A stretch of DNA of 24,568 nucleotides. Origin: Aphodomonas sp964553125. GTDB taxonomy: Bacteria; Bacillota; Clostridia; Christensenellales; Aristaeellaceae. The notes under the pieces were generated by a model that searched no databases, was not told where the DNA came from, and saw only the letters and a list, made by a program, of their open reading frames with translations. The stretch lies in assembly GCA_964553125.1 (NCBI GenBank), contig CAZKJW010000023.1, positions 1-24,568 of the forward strand, read 5' to 3'. This document shows positions 1 through 6,689 of the stretch, one piece after another (position 1 is the stretch's first letter; each line of letters begins with the position of its first letter). Position numbers and translations under genes: made by a program.

Positions 1-89
1 GTGCGGATTTCAACGACGACGGTCTTGTCCATCTTGTCGCTGACGACCATGCCTACGCGGGTCTTACGAATGCCTCTAACTTCGGCCAT
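1..89 (-). CDS. rpsQ: 30S ribosomal protein S17 (partial, N-terminal part)
   Basis: The reverse strand from an ATG at 89 encodes a 29-residue N-terminal piece beginning MAEVRGIRKTRVGMVVSDKM and continuing with DKTVVVEIR, the conserved opening of ribosomal protein S17. S17 binds 16S rRNA early in small-subunit assembly. An AG-rich ribosome-binding stretch (GAGGAGAAGGGAG) sits just upstream of the ATG, in the 20-base gap after rpmC. The gene is cut by the window edge, so nothing can be said about its C-terminus. Its position after rpmC is the standard S10-operon order, which supports the call despite the short fragment. Confidence 0.93.
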   Translation of the reverse strand, partial: MAEVRGIRKTRVGMVVSDKMDKTVVVEIR

Positions 90-109
90 GGATTGTTTCT
101 CCCTTCTCC

Positions 110-304
110 TCAAGCCTTGAGCTCGTTCTGGCGGATCAGCGTCTTGGCGCGCGCGATGTCGCGGCGGACATTCTGAATGGCCATGGTGTTTTCAAGCTGA
201 CCGGTGGCAAGCTGGAAACGAAGGTTGAAAAGTTCAGACTTGAGCTCCTTGACCTTGGCTTCGAGCGCGGCGTTGTCCATCTGCCTCATTTCGCTGGCCT
301 TCAT
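110..304 (-). CDS. rpmC: 50S ribosomal protein L29
   Basis: This 64-residue protein has the normal size and helical pattern of L29, with the conserved ELFNLRFQLATGQLEN core and a basic C-terminal helix (RRDIARAKTLIRQ). L29 sits near the peptide exit tunnel and contributes to the docking site for trigger factor and SRP. Its ATG (304-302) overlaps the stop of rplP in an ATGA arrangement, which suggests translational coupling. rpsQ follows after 20 bases. Nothing unusual is seen. Confidence 0.97.
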   Translation of the reverse strand: MKASEMRQMDNAALEAKVKELKSELFNLRFQLATGQLENTMAIQNVRRDIARAKTLIRQNELKA

Positions 305-732
305 TTCGCTTCACCTCCCGTGAACTGTTCTTTGCGCATGATCTTGCACTTGATGGGAAGCTTGTGAGAAGCAAGGCGGAGCGCTTCGCGCGCATCGGCC
401 TCGGCGACGCCCGCGATCTCGAACAGAACGCGGCCGGGCTTCACAACGGCCACCCAGTATTCCGGAGAACCCTTACCGGAACCCATTCGGGTTTCGGCCG
501 GCTTTTCGGTCACGGGCTTGTCGGGGAAAATCTTGATCCAGACCTGGCCGCCGCGCTTGGTGTAACGGGTCAGCGCGACACGGGCCGCTTCAATCTGCTG
601 AGAAGTGATCCAGGCCGGCTCCATCGCCACAAGGCCGATATCGCCATAGGCGAGGAAATTGCCGCGATGGGCGGTACCCTTCATGCGGCCGCGGAACACG
701 CGACGCCGCTTGACTCTCTTGGGCATCAACAT
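301..732 (-). CDS. rplP: 50S ribosomal protein L16
   Basis: This 143-residue protein begins MLMPKRVKRRRVFRGRMKG, the conserved L16 N-terminus, and carries the family segments GDIGLVAMEPAWITSQQIEAAR and GSGKGSPEYWVAVVKPGRV. L16 is a late-assembling protein of the 50S subunit near the peptidyl-transferase centre and the A-site tRNA elbow. Only three bases separate it from the rpsC stop, so its ribosome-binding site lies inside the end of rpsC. Its own stop overlaps the rpmC start by four bases. Length and motifs are normal. Confidence 0.98.
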   Translation of the reverse strand: MLMPKRVKRRRVFRGRMKGTAHRGNFLAYGDIGLVAMEPAWITSQQIEAARVALTRYTKRGGQVWIKIFPDKPVTEKPAETRMGSGKGSPEYWVAVVKPGRVLFEIAGVAEADAREALRLASHKLPIKCKIMRKEQFTGGEAK

Positions 733-735
733 GGT

Positions 736-1404
736 TTATCTTCCTCCTTCGGCACGGACGGGGGTCTTTTTGCTCTTGGGAAGGATCTGGCCCTTGTAGA
801 TCCAGACCTTCACGCCAAGGCGGCCGTACGTGGTCTTCGCCTCGGCGAAGCCGTAATCGATGTTCGCACGCAGGGTCTGCAGCGGGATGGAACCCTCATG
901 ATACCCTTCCTTGCGGGCGATGTCCGCGCCGCCAAGACGGCCGGCAACCGAGGTCTTGATTCCCTTCGCGCCGCCCTTCATCGCGCGCTGGATGCTCTGC
1001 TTCATCGCACGACGGAAGGAGATGCGGCGTTCGAGCTGCTGCGCAATGTTCTCGGCAACGAGCTGCGCGTCAACTTCGGGGTTCTTGATTTCCATGATGT
1101 TGAGGGAGCACGGGCAGCCGACGAAGGCTTCGATTTCCTTCTTGAGCGCTTCCACGCCGGCGCCGCCCTTGCCGATGACAACACCGGGCTTGGCGGTGAA
1201 GAGCGTCACGCCAACCTTGCCGGCGCTGCGCTCGATGTCGATGCGGGAGATGCCGGCAGCATTGTGCTTTTCCTTGAGCATCTTGCGCAGACGGTAATCG
1301 GACTCGAGGTAGTTGGCGAAATCCTTCTTCTCCGCGTACCAGCGGCCGCTCCAATCCATGATCACGCCGACACGCGCGCCATGGGGATTAACTTTCTGTC
1401 CCAC
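736..1404 (-). CDS. rpsC: 30S ribosomal protein S3
   Basis: This 222-residue S3 starts MGQKVNPHGARVGV, as expected. A type II KH domain with the RNA-binding GKGG loop lies at about residues 78-81 (VVIGKGGAGVEALKKE). The C-terminal domain contains KGIKTSVAGRLGGADIARKEGYHEGSIPLQTLRANIDYG, matching the family over its mRNA-entry-channel face. S3 works with S4 and S5 at the mRNA entrance and helicase site of the 30S subunit. An AGGAGGA ribosome-binding site precedes the ATG in the 21-base gap after rplV. No anomaly was noted. Confidence 0.98.
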   Translation of the reverse strand: MGQKVNPHGARVGVIMDWSGRWYAEKKDFANYLESDYRLRKMLKEKHNAAGISRIDIERSAGKVGVTLFTAKPGVVIGKGGAGVEALKKEIEAFVGCPCSLNIMEIKNPEVDAQLVAENIAQQLERRISFRRAMKQSIQRAMKGGAKGIKTSVAGRLGGADIARKEGYHEGSIPLQTLRANIDYGFAEAKTTYGRLGVKVWIYKGQILPKSKKTPVRAEGGR

Positions 1405-1425
1405 AGTGGTTCCTCCTTCTCCCTC

Positions 1426-1812
1426 TTACTTCTTGCTGTCCAGCACAACGGTGATGTGGCTCGTACGCTTGAGCATCGGGCTCGCGCTGCCGCGGGAGCG
1501 GGCGACATAGCGCTTCAGCGTGGGGCCGGGGTTGGCGTAAACTTCGGCGACGTAGAGGTCTTCGCGGCTCAGGCCGAGATTGTTCTCCGCATTGGCAATG
1601 GCGGAGTTCAGGAGCTTGAGCACAACGGGCGCCGCAGCCTTGGGGGTGTACATCAGGATGGCGGCGGCCTGATCAACCTGCTTGCCGCGGATCAGATCGA
1701 TGACGATCTTGACCTTGCGCGGGGAGATGCGGATGTATTTCGCAATCGCGCGCGGCCTCTTGTCGGCGCCCTGCTTGCGGGCTTCCGTCTTTTCACGGGT
1801 TCTGGTGGCCAT
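1426..1812 (-). CDS. rplV: 50S ribosomal protein L22
   Basis: This 128-residue protein matches L22: the core IRISPRKVKIVIDLIRGK, the helix LLNSAIANAENN, and the C-terminal beta-hairpin segment RYVARSRGSASPMLKRTSHITVVL that lines the nascent-peptide tunnel. The N-terminus (MATRTREKTEARKQGADKRPR) is a basic extension slightly longer than in many species; such extensions vary freely in this family. An AAGGAGAT ribosome-binding site precedes the ATG. The gene lies 19 bases after rpsS and 21 bases before rpsC in the usual order. Confidence 0.97.
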   Translation of the reverse strand: MATRTREKTEARKQGADKRPRAIAKYIRISPRKVKIVIDLIRGKQVDQAAAILMYTPKAAAPVVLKLLNSAIANAENNLGLSREDLYVAEVYANPGPTLKRYVARSRGSASPMLKRTSHITVVLDSKK

Positions 1813-1831
1813 TCATCTCATCTCCTTCTTC

Positions 1832-2110
1832 TTACTTGCGGCCGGTGGCCTTCTCACCGGCGTGGCCGCGGAAGGTACGGGTGGGGGCGAATTCGCCCAG
1901 CTTATGACCGACCATTTCCTCGGTGACGTAGACCGGCACATGCTTGCGGCCGTCGTGCACCGCGATGGTGTGTCCAACAAACTCGGGGAAGATGGTGCTG
2001 GCGCGGCTCCACGTCTTCAGCACAGCCTTCTTGCCGGTTTTGTTCATTTCGTTGATTCTCTTCAGAAGGCGTTCGCTTACAAACGGTCCCTTCTTGACGG
2101 ATCTGCTCAT
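1832..2110 (-). CDS. rpsS: 30S ribosomal protein S19
   Basis: This 92-residue protein starts MSRSVKKGPFVSERLLKRI and contains the strongly conserved stretch SRASTIFPEFVGHTIAVHDGRKHVPVYVTEEMVGHKLGEFAPTRTFRGH. S19 forms a complex with S13 on the head of the small subunit, near the A and P sites. It is separated by 12 bases from rplB upstream and by 19 bases from rplV downstream. Length is normal and the start is set by a GGAGG-type ribosome-binding site in the short intergenic gap. Confidence 0.98.
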   Translation of the reverse strand: MSRSVKKGPFVSERLLKRINEMNKTGKKAVLKTWSRASTIFPEFVGHTIAVHDGRKHVPVYVTEEMVGHKLGEFAPTRTFRGHAGEKATGRK

Positions 2111-2122
2111 TGCTTTGCCTCC

Positions 2123-2956
2123 TTACTTTCCGTTGGCGCGCTTGACGATCATCTTGTTGGAGTACTTCTTGTGCTTGCGCGTCTTCAGGCCGAGAGCCGG
2201 CTTGCCCCACGGGGTGACAGGCGCGGGCATACCGACAGGGCTCTTGCCTTCGCCGCCGCCGTGCGGGTGGTCGCAGGGGTTCATGACGACGCCGCGGACA
2301 GTCGGGCGAATGCCCATGTGGCGCTTGCGGCCAGCCTTGCCGATGCGGACGTTCTCATGATCGGTGTTGCCGACGGTGCCGATGGTGGCGCGGCAGTTCA
2401 TCGCAACCTTGCGCACTTCGCCGGAAGGCAGACGCACCTGCGCGTACTGGCCTTCCTTCGCCATGAGCTGGGCGGCGTTGCCGGCGGAACGAACCATCTG
2501 GCCGCCGCGACCGGCTTTGATCTCGATGTTGTGGATCAGCGTGCCGACCGGGATGTTCGCGATGGGCAGGCAGTTGCCGGGCTTGATATCGGCGGATTCG
2601 CCGGAAACCACGACGTCGCCAACCTTCAGGCCGAGAGGCGCCAGGATGTAGCGCTTTTCGCCGTCAGCGTAGCAGACCAGCGCGATGAAGGCCGAACGGT
2701 TGGGATCGTATTCGATCGCGGTGACCTTCGCGGGGATGTTGTCCTTGTTGCGCTTGAAGTCGATGATGCGGTACTTGACTTTGTTGCCGCCGCCCTGATG
2801 ACGGACGGTGATCTTGCCCTGGTTGTTGCGGCCGGCGTTCTTCTTGAGATACTCGGTCAGCGAACGTTCAGGAGCCTTCTTGGTCAGTTCTTCATAGGTC
2901 AGAACGGACATGAAGCGCCTGGCCGGGGAAGTCGGCTTATAAACTCTAATGGCCAT
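2123..2956 (-). CDS. rplB: 50S ribosomal protein L2
   Basis: This 277-residue protein begins MAIRVYKPTSPARRFMSV and carries L2 landmarks: the N-terminal RNA-binding segment GRNNQGKITVRHQGGGNK, the OB/SH3-like middle with VTAIEYDPNRSAFIALVCYADGEKRYI, and the C-terminal HPHGGGEGKSPVGMPAPVTPWGKP loop holding the conserved histidine that reaches toward the peptidyl-transferase centre. L2 helps subunit association and catalysis. Spacing is 15 bases from rplW and 12 bases to rpsS. Length and motifs are ordinary. Confidence 0.99.
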   Translation of the reverse strand: MAIRVYKPTSPARRFMSVLTYEELTKKAPERSLTEYLKKNAGRNNQGKITVRHQGGGNKVKYRIIDFKRNKDNIPAKVTAIEYDPNRSAFIALVCYADGEKRYILAPLGLKVGDVVVSGESADIKPGNCLPIANIPVGTLIHNIEIKAGRGGQMVRSAGNAAQLMAKEGQYAQVRLPSGEVRKVAMNCRATIGTVGNTDHENVRIGKAGRKRHMGIRPTVRGVVMNPCDHPHGGGEGKSPVGMPAPVTPWGKPALGLKTRKHKKYSNKMIVKRANGK

Positions 2957-2971
2957 TCGTTTCCCTCCCTA

Positions 2972-3271
2972 TTACTGCGCGGCCATGCCGTCGAAGAATT
3001 CGATCGACTTGGAATCGCTCTTGAGCGTGACATAGGCCTTCTTGATTTCCGGGGTGCGGCCGGAGAAGCGGCCCTGGCGCTTGATCTTGCCGAGCGTGCG
3101 CACGGTGTTGACCTTTTCAACCTTCACGCCGAAAACTTCTTCAACAGCCTTCTTGATTTCGGTGCGGTTGGCGTCGATGGCGACTTCGAACACGTACTTC
3201 TTATCGGCAAAGCCTTCGTAAGACTGTTCGGTCAGCACCGGGCGGCGGATGACGTCATGTACGTTCTTCAT
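2972..3271 (-). CDS. rplW: 50S ribosomal protein L23
   Basis: This 99-residue protein matches L23, with VIRRPVLTEQSYEGFADKKYVFEVAIDANRTEIKKAVEEVFGVKVEKVNTV as the conserved core and a basic loop KIKRQGRFSGRTPEIKKAYV. L23 lies at the tunnel exit and is the docking point for trigger factor and the SRP protein Ffh, which is encoded about 5.5 kb away in this window. The ATG (3271-3269) overlaps the rplD stop by one base (TAATG), suggesting re-initiation by terminating ribosomes. Confidence 0.97.
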   Translation of the reverse strand: MKNVHDVIRRPVLTEQSYEGFADKKYVFEVAIDANRTEIKKAVEEVFGVKVEKVNTVRTLGKIKRQGRFSGRTPEIKKAYVTLKSDSKSIEFFDGMAAQ

Positions 3272-3894
3272 TACGCGTACACCTCCTCGACCTGGCGGAC
3301 GGCGTCCTGCGTCATGATGAAAGCATCGTGGCGAAGGATTTCGTAAACGTTGATGGTGTTCACCAGCGCGACGGTGACGCCGGGGATGTTGCGGGCCGCG
3401 CGGAGCAGCTCCTCATCCTTTTCGGCGACGAGCACGAGCGCCTTCTTGGTCGCGCCCAGCGCGCGCAGAACCTTGACCATTTCCTTGGTCTTGGGGGCCG
3501 CCAGCTTCAGGCTGTCGAGCACGATGATTTCATCGGCCTGCGCCTTGGAAGTGAAAGCGGACTTCATCGCCAGACGGCGAACCTTCTTGGGCACGGAGAT
3601 GTCGTAGTCGCGGGGCTTGGGCGCGAACACGACGCCGCCCTTTTTGAACTGCGGAGCGCGGCTGCCATGATGGCGCGCGTTACCGGTGCCCTTCTGGCGG
3701 TAGATCTTGCGTCCGCCGCCGCGAACCTCGGTGCGGGTCAGGGCGCTCTGCGTGCCCAGACGGCGGCCGTTGAGGATTGCGCGGACAACCAGATGCATGG
3801 CGAAGGGATTGACTTCGGCGGCGAACAGCTCGTCAGAGAGTTCCACCTGGCCGACGGTCGCGCCCTGGATGTTTTTCAGGTTGACGGTAGGCAT
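3271..3894 (-). CDS. rplD: 50S ribosomal protein L4
   Basis: This 207-residue protein matches L4, with the extended tunnel-lining loop LTRTEVRGGGRKIYRQKGTGNARHHGSRAPQFKKGGVVFAPKPRDY and the globular KKVRRLAMKSAFTSKA helix. L4 binds 23S rRNA domain I early in assembly. In gammaproteobacteria L4 also represses its own operon by binding the S10 leader; whether it does so here is unknown, but this operon has a structured leader (see 4894-5057). Its stop overlaps the rplW start by one base, and rplC ends 19 bases upstream. Confidence 0.98.
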   Translation of the reverse strand: MPTVNLKNIQGATVGQVELSDELFAAEVNPFAMHLVVRAILNGRRLGTQSALTRTEVRGGGRKIYRQKGTGNARHHGSRAPQFKKGGVVFAPKPRDYDISVPKKVRRLAMKSAFTSKAQADEIIVLDSLKLAAPKTKEMVKVLRALGATKKALVLVAEKDEELLRAARNIPGVTVALVNTINVYEILRHDAFIMTQDAVRQVEEVYA

Positions 3895-3913
3895 GTATTC
3901 GTTTCCTCCTTCC

Positions 3914-4555
3914 TCAGCCCTTCACGGCTTCGCGCACGATGAGCGTTCCGCCGTTGGGGCCCGGCACTGCGCCGCGGACGAGCAGCAGATTGCGCTCGGC
4001 GTCAACGCGCACCACGGACAAGTTCTGGATGGTGACCTTCTCCACGCCGTACTGGCCGGCCATATGCTTGTTCTTGAACACGTGGCTCGGATCGGAGTTC
4101 GCGCTGAGGGAACCCACGCCACGATGATACTTGGAGCCGTGCGCCATGGGGCCGGTGTGCTGGTTCCAGCGCTGGATGGCGCCGGTGTAGCCGTGGCCCT
4201 TGGTGATGCCGGAGATATCAACCTTGTCGCCTTCGGCAAACACGTCGCACTTGATCACCTGACCCACTTCGTAGGAAGCGGCGTCTTCAAAGCGGAATTC
4301 GCGCAGCTTGCGGCAGGGCGCCACGCCAGCCTTTTTGAAGTGGCCGGCTTCAGGCTTGTTCACAAGCTTCTTCACGCGGTTTTCCGGGATCTCGTCAAAA
4401 CCGACCTGAACGGCCTCGTAGCCGTCGGTTTCAACGGTTTTCTTCTGCACCACGGGGCAGGGGCCGGCCTGGATGACGGTGACAGGGATCAGGCGCCCGT
4501 CGGGCGTGAACACCTGCGTCATGCCGACTTTCTTGCCGACGATAGCTTTCTTCAT
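3914..4555 (-). CDS. rplC: 50S ribosomal protein L3
   Basis: This 213-residue protein begins MKKAIVGKKVGMTQVFTPDG, a standard L3 start, and contains the central extension GTTKGHG-like segment (ISGITKGHGYTGAIQRWNQ) followed by AHGSKYHRGVGSLSANSDPSHVFKNKHMAGQYG, which reaches toward the peptidyl-transferase centre. The C-terminus LLLVRGAVPGPNGGTLIVREAVKG is typical. L3 is one of the two proteins that start 50S assembly. It begins 29 bases after rpsJ and has an AGGAGGTTAAGAGG-type ribosome-binding stretch. Confidence 0.98.
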   Translation of the reverse strand: MKKAIVGKKVGMTQVFTPDGRLIPVTVIQAGPCPVVQKKTVETDGYEAVQVGFDEIPENRVKKLVNKPEAGHFKKAGVAPCRKLREFRFEDAASYEVGQVIKCDVFAEGDKVDISGITKGHGYTGAIQRWNQHTGPMAHGSKYHRGVGSLSANSDPSHVFKNKHMAGQYGVEKVTIQNLSVVRVDAERNLLLVRGAVPGPNGGTLIVREAVKG

Positions 4556-4584
4556 GACCTCTTAACCTCCTGTTTACGCTCGAA

Positions 4585-4893
4585 TCACAGCTTGATTTCG
4601 ATTTCCACGCCCGCCGGCAGATCGATCTTAGTCAGCGCGTCCACCGTCTTGGGGGTCGGCTGCAGGATGTCGATCAGACGCTTGTGGGTGCGGCGCTCGA
4701 ACTGCTCGCGAGAGTCCTTGTACTTGTGGGGAGCGCGCAGGATGGTGACGATCTCCTTTTCGGTAGGCAGCGGAATGGGGCCGGACACCCGGGCGCCCGT
4801 TCTCTTCGCCGTCTCGACGATGCGCTCTGCGGACTGGTCGATGAGGCTGTGCTCATAGGCCTTGAGCTTGATGCGAATTTTCTGGTTGGCCAC
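4585..4893 (-). CDS. rpsJ: 30S ribosomal protein S10
   Basis: This 102-residue protein starts at a GTG (4893-4891) and reads MANQKIRIKLKAYEHSLIDQ, followed by the conserved GARVSGPIPLPTEKEIVTILRAPHKYKDSREQFERRTHKRLIDI. S10 assembles into the 30S head and in many bacteria also works as NusE in antitermination. The start is fixed by a strong GGAGG six bases upstream and by the family N-terminus. It is the first gene of the operon, so its initiation region is the natural target for any leader-based control. Confidence 0.98.
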   Translation of the reverse strand: MANQKIRIKLKAYEHSLIDQSAERIVETAKRTGARVSGPIPLPTEKEIVTILRAPHKYKDSREQFERRTHKRLIDILQPTPKTVDALTKIDLPAGVEIEIKL

Positions 4894-5057
4894 GTCTTTT
4901 CCTCCTTTTTTTCAGGCCTCCTGCACACCGTGCCGGGTGTTTCCTAAAAGGATGCATTCTGCACGTTCAGGAGCCTGTCGCCCGATTTTTCGGACATGGT
5001 CCGCGGTAATTCTCCGACGGCCAATCGGTAACTTACCGCTTCATCCCAAACGACAGC
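4894..5057 (-). promoter_or_regulatory. Structured 5' leader of the S10 operon
   Basis: The mRNA segment between the predicted start site (about 5057) and the rpsJ GTG can fold extensively. Nearest rpsJ, 4968-4976 can pair with 4914-4923 (nine pairs with one bulged base), enclosing two small hairpins at 4942-4952 (four pairs) and 4925-4940 (five pairs, six-base loop). Further upstream, 5033-5039 can pair with 5003-5009 (seven pairs), or 5026-5038 (CGGTAACTTACCG) can fold on itself, so two alternatives exclude each other. These pairings are seen in the sequence. A regulatory role, for example L4 autocontrol, is inference from S10 leaders of other bacteria. Confidence 0.5.
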
Positions 5058-5063
5058 CCTATT

Positions 5064-5092
5064 AGTATAAACGAAAGTCGTTGGAATTGCAA
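5064..5092 (-). promoter_or_regulatory. Sigma-A promoter of the S10 operon
   Basis: On the minus strand, TTGCAA (5092-5087) and TATACT (5069-5064) are separated by exactly 17 bases, matching the sigma-A pattern closely. Upstream, roughly 5093-5130, the minus strand is rich in A tracts, as in UP elements of strong ribosomal promoters. The predicted start is near 5057, giving a leader of about 165 nt before rpsJ. Confidence 0.8.
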
Positions 5093-5130
5093 CTGTTTTT
5101 TTCGATTTTTCAAGGATTTTCCTTGCTTTT

Positions 5131-5416
5131 TTGCCATTTTCGCCGCTGCGCGGCGGCTTCAGCGCGTCCGGAGCGGAAATTCGCGCTTTTTTGCGTTGCA
5201 AAATGAACACGCCCCCGTGTGTTTCATCGTTTTGCGTTTCCTTATTGCCGCGCGGTTGGCGAGAGAAGGCGACGCTTTTCCGCGAAAAAAATCTGCTGCG
5301 CGAAGAAAAATATTTTACGCATAGCCTGCCGTTGCCCCATTTGCGGTGCGCCCCCCGTCTGCTCCCCCGCGTTTCTTCCTTTTATATGTATCGCACTTGC
5401 CAAAGGCGAACCGCTG
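5131..5416. other. Intergenic stretch without a recognisable gene
   Basis: Between the pfkA terminators and the S10 promoter I see no convincing gene. It contains a short inverted repeat at 5141-5155 (six pairs, three-base loop) that is not followed by a T run on either strand, and alternating T-rich and GC-rich tracts. Small open frames here overlap the promoter or lack family resemblance. Confidence 0.5.
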
Positions 5417-5417
5417 C

Positions 5418-5435
5418 AAAAGGCGCGAAAGCGCC
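5418..5435 (-). terminator. Second, weaker terminator-like hairpin after pfkA
   Basis: On the minus strand GGCGC and GCGCC pair around a TTTC loop (5435-5422) and are followed by a run of four T (5421-5418). It lies just downstream of a stronger hairpin and may act as a backup for pfkA. The short stem and T run keep confidence low. Confidence 0.4.
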
Positions 5436-5446
5436 CTGAATATCAC

Positions 5447-5475
5447 AAAACCGCCCGCAGTGAACCTGCCGGCGG
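5447..5475 (-). terminator. Terminator of pfkA
   Basis: On the minus strand, about 43 bases after the pfkA stop, a ten-position stem with a single G-G mismatch (5475-5466 with 5460-5451, five-base loop) is followed by TTTT (5450-5447). This separates pfkA from the S10 operon, which has its own promoter further on. Confidence 0.65.
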
Positions 5476-5517
5476 CCTGTGTTTACTCTGATTCTTCCCT
5501 TTTATACTGCGCGCCGC

Positions 5518-6498
5518 TTACAGCGACAGAATCTCGCTCGTGAGCAGCGTGTGCGGATCGATGGACTTTCTCTGCGCGAGCGCTTCCGCGATATCGATAT
5601 CCACCACGCGCTCGCCCTTATAGGCGACGATGCGATTCACCTCTCCGCGCGTGAGGCATTCGACAGCGTGAACGCTCATCTGGCTGGCAATGACGCGGTC
5701 GCGCACGGTGGGGCTGCCGCCGCGCTGAATATAGCCGAGGATGGACACCGCCGGCGTAATGCCGATGATCTGCTTGATCTGCGCCGCCAGTTCCTCGCAG
5801 GAGCACGCGCCCTCCGCGACAATCAGGATGAAGTGCGTCTTGCCGCGGCTGCGCCCGGCGAGAATCGGCTGAATGACGTCCGCCTCCAGCTCGAACGGCT
5901 TTTCAGGGATCAGACAGATTTCCGCACCGTTGGCAATCGCTGCGTTGATGGCGATGTATCCGGCGTGACGACCCATCACCTCGATGATGCTGCACCGCTC
6001 GTGCGAATACGTCGTATCCTTGATTTTGTCCACTGCATCCTTGACGGTGTTCAGCGCGGTATCGAAGCCGATGGTGTAATCGGAGCAGCCGATGTCGTTG
6101 TCGATCGTCGCAGGAATGCCGATGACGGGAATTCCCTGCTCGCTCAGCTCCTTCGCACCGGCAAAAGAGCCGTCGCCGCCAATGACGACGATTGCGTCGA
6201 GCTTGAACGCGCGCGCGATGGACGCCGCCTTCTCGCGGCCCTCAGGCGTGCGGAATTCCGGGCAGCGCGAGGTATGCAGCACCGTGCCGCCATGGTTGAG
6301 AATTTCGGAAACCGAGCGCAGCGTCATCGGCTCAAGCTGCCCGTCGAGCAGACCGCTGAAGCCGTTCTTGATGCCGTACACCTCCATGCCGTAGTAAATG
6401 CCCGCGCGCACAACGGCGCGGACGGCCGCGTTCATGCCCGGCGCGTCGCCGCCGCTGGTCAGAACGCCGATGCGTTTGATTCCGGATGTATGATTCAT
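5518..6498 (-). CDS. pfkA: ATP-dependent 6-phosphofructokinase
   Basis: This 326-residue enzyme phosphorylates fructose 6-phosphate to fructose 1,6-bisphosphate in glycolysis. It shows the N-terminal ATP-binding GVLTSGGDAPGMNAAVR, GGDG at 107-110 (glycine in the position that marks ATP rather than pyrophosphate use), the catalytic PATIDND at 129-135 with TIGFDTA after it, GRHAG at 176-180 and GYIQRGGSPTVRDR near 255-268. Length is that of short bacterial PfkA. I chose the ATG at 6498 because GGAGAT lies about nine bases before it; an in-frame TTG at 6516 would add six residues but has no comparable ribosome-binding site. The gene stands alone with its own promoter and terminators. Confidence 0.97.
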   Translation of the reverse strand: MNHTSGIKRIGVLTSGGDAPGMNAAVRAVVRAGIYYGMEVYGIKNGFSGLLDGQLEPMTLRSVSEILNHGGTVLHTSRCPEFRTPEGREKAASIARAFKLDAIVVIGGDGSFAGAKELSEQGIPVIGIPATIDNDIGCSDYTIGFDTALNTVKDAVDKIKDTTYSHERCSIIEVMGRHAGYIAINAAIANGAEICLIPEKPFELEADVIQPILAGRSRGKTHFILIVAEGACSCEELAAQIKQIIGITPAVSILGYIQRGGSPTVRDRVIASQMSVHAVECLTRGEVNRIVAYKGERVVDIDIAEALAQRKSIDPHTLLTSEILSL

Positions 6499-6531
6499 AG
6501 ATGGATCTCCATTCAAATTCGGGATGCTGAT

Positions 6532-6559
6532 ATTGTATCACGCGCGGCGCGTTTGGCAA
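6532..6559 (-). promoter_or_regulatory. pfkA: Promoter of pfkA
   Basis: On the minus strand TTGCCA (6559-6554) and TACAAT (6537-6532) are 16 bases apart, a good sigma-A match, about 33 bases before the pfkA ATG. It is back to back with the plus-strand promoter at 6613-6641. Confidence 0.7.
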
Positions 6560-6612
6560 GTTTGCCGCGGCATTTTCTTTTTGTAGAAATTCCGCCGTCG
6601 GGTTTGGTCGGA

Positions 6613-6641
6613 TTGACAAACCGCCTTCGCCTCCCTATAAT
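6613..6641 (+). promoter_or_regulatory. Perfect-consensus sigma-A promoter
   Basis: TTGACA (6613-6618), 17 bases, TATAAT (6636-6641): both hexamers and the spacing equal the sigma-A consensus. The start site should fall near 6648, giving a leader of about 40 nt before the secreted-protein gene at 6690. No operator-like repeat is evident over it. Confidence 0.88.
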
Positions 6642-6689
6642 GAAGCGTATCATTTTTATCAATATTCCTGCGGAGGAGGCATACAGTAA

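Noticed and set aside
364..3346. Very long plus-strand open frames opposite the S10 operon (about 520 and 554 codons)
   Set aside because: They run antisense through eight well-identified ribosomal protein genes, have no ribosome-binding sites or family resemblance, and are explained by the high GC content at third codon positions.
5099..5127. CAAGG-ATTTT-CCTTG hairpin followed by a T run on the plus strand
   Set aside because: No plus-strand gene ends here, and the A tracts are better explained as an UP element of the S10 promoter on the minus strand.
5141..5155. GC-rich hairpin upstream of the S10 promoter
   Set aside because: No T run follows on either strand, and it lies outside the predicted transcripts, so no role can be assigned.
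4944..5210. Minus-strand open frame of 88 codons upstream of rpsJ
   Set aside because: It spans the S10 promoter and leader, so it would not be fully transcribed from that promoter, and its protein resembles no family I know.
5159..5227. Minus-strand small peptide of 22 residues with a CxxC pair (MKHTGACSFCNAKK...)
   Set aside because: There is an AAGGA ten bases before the ATG but no promoter; without conservation data a frame this short cannot be supported.
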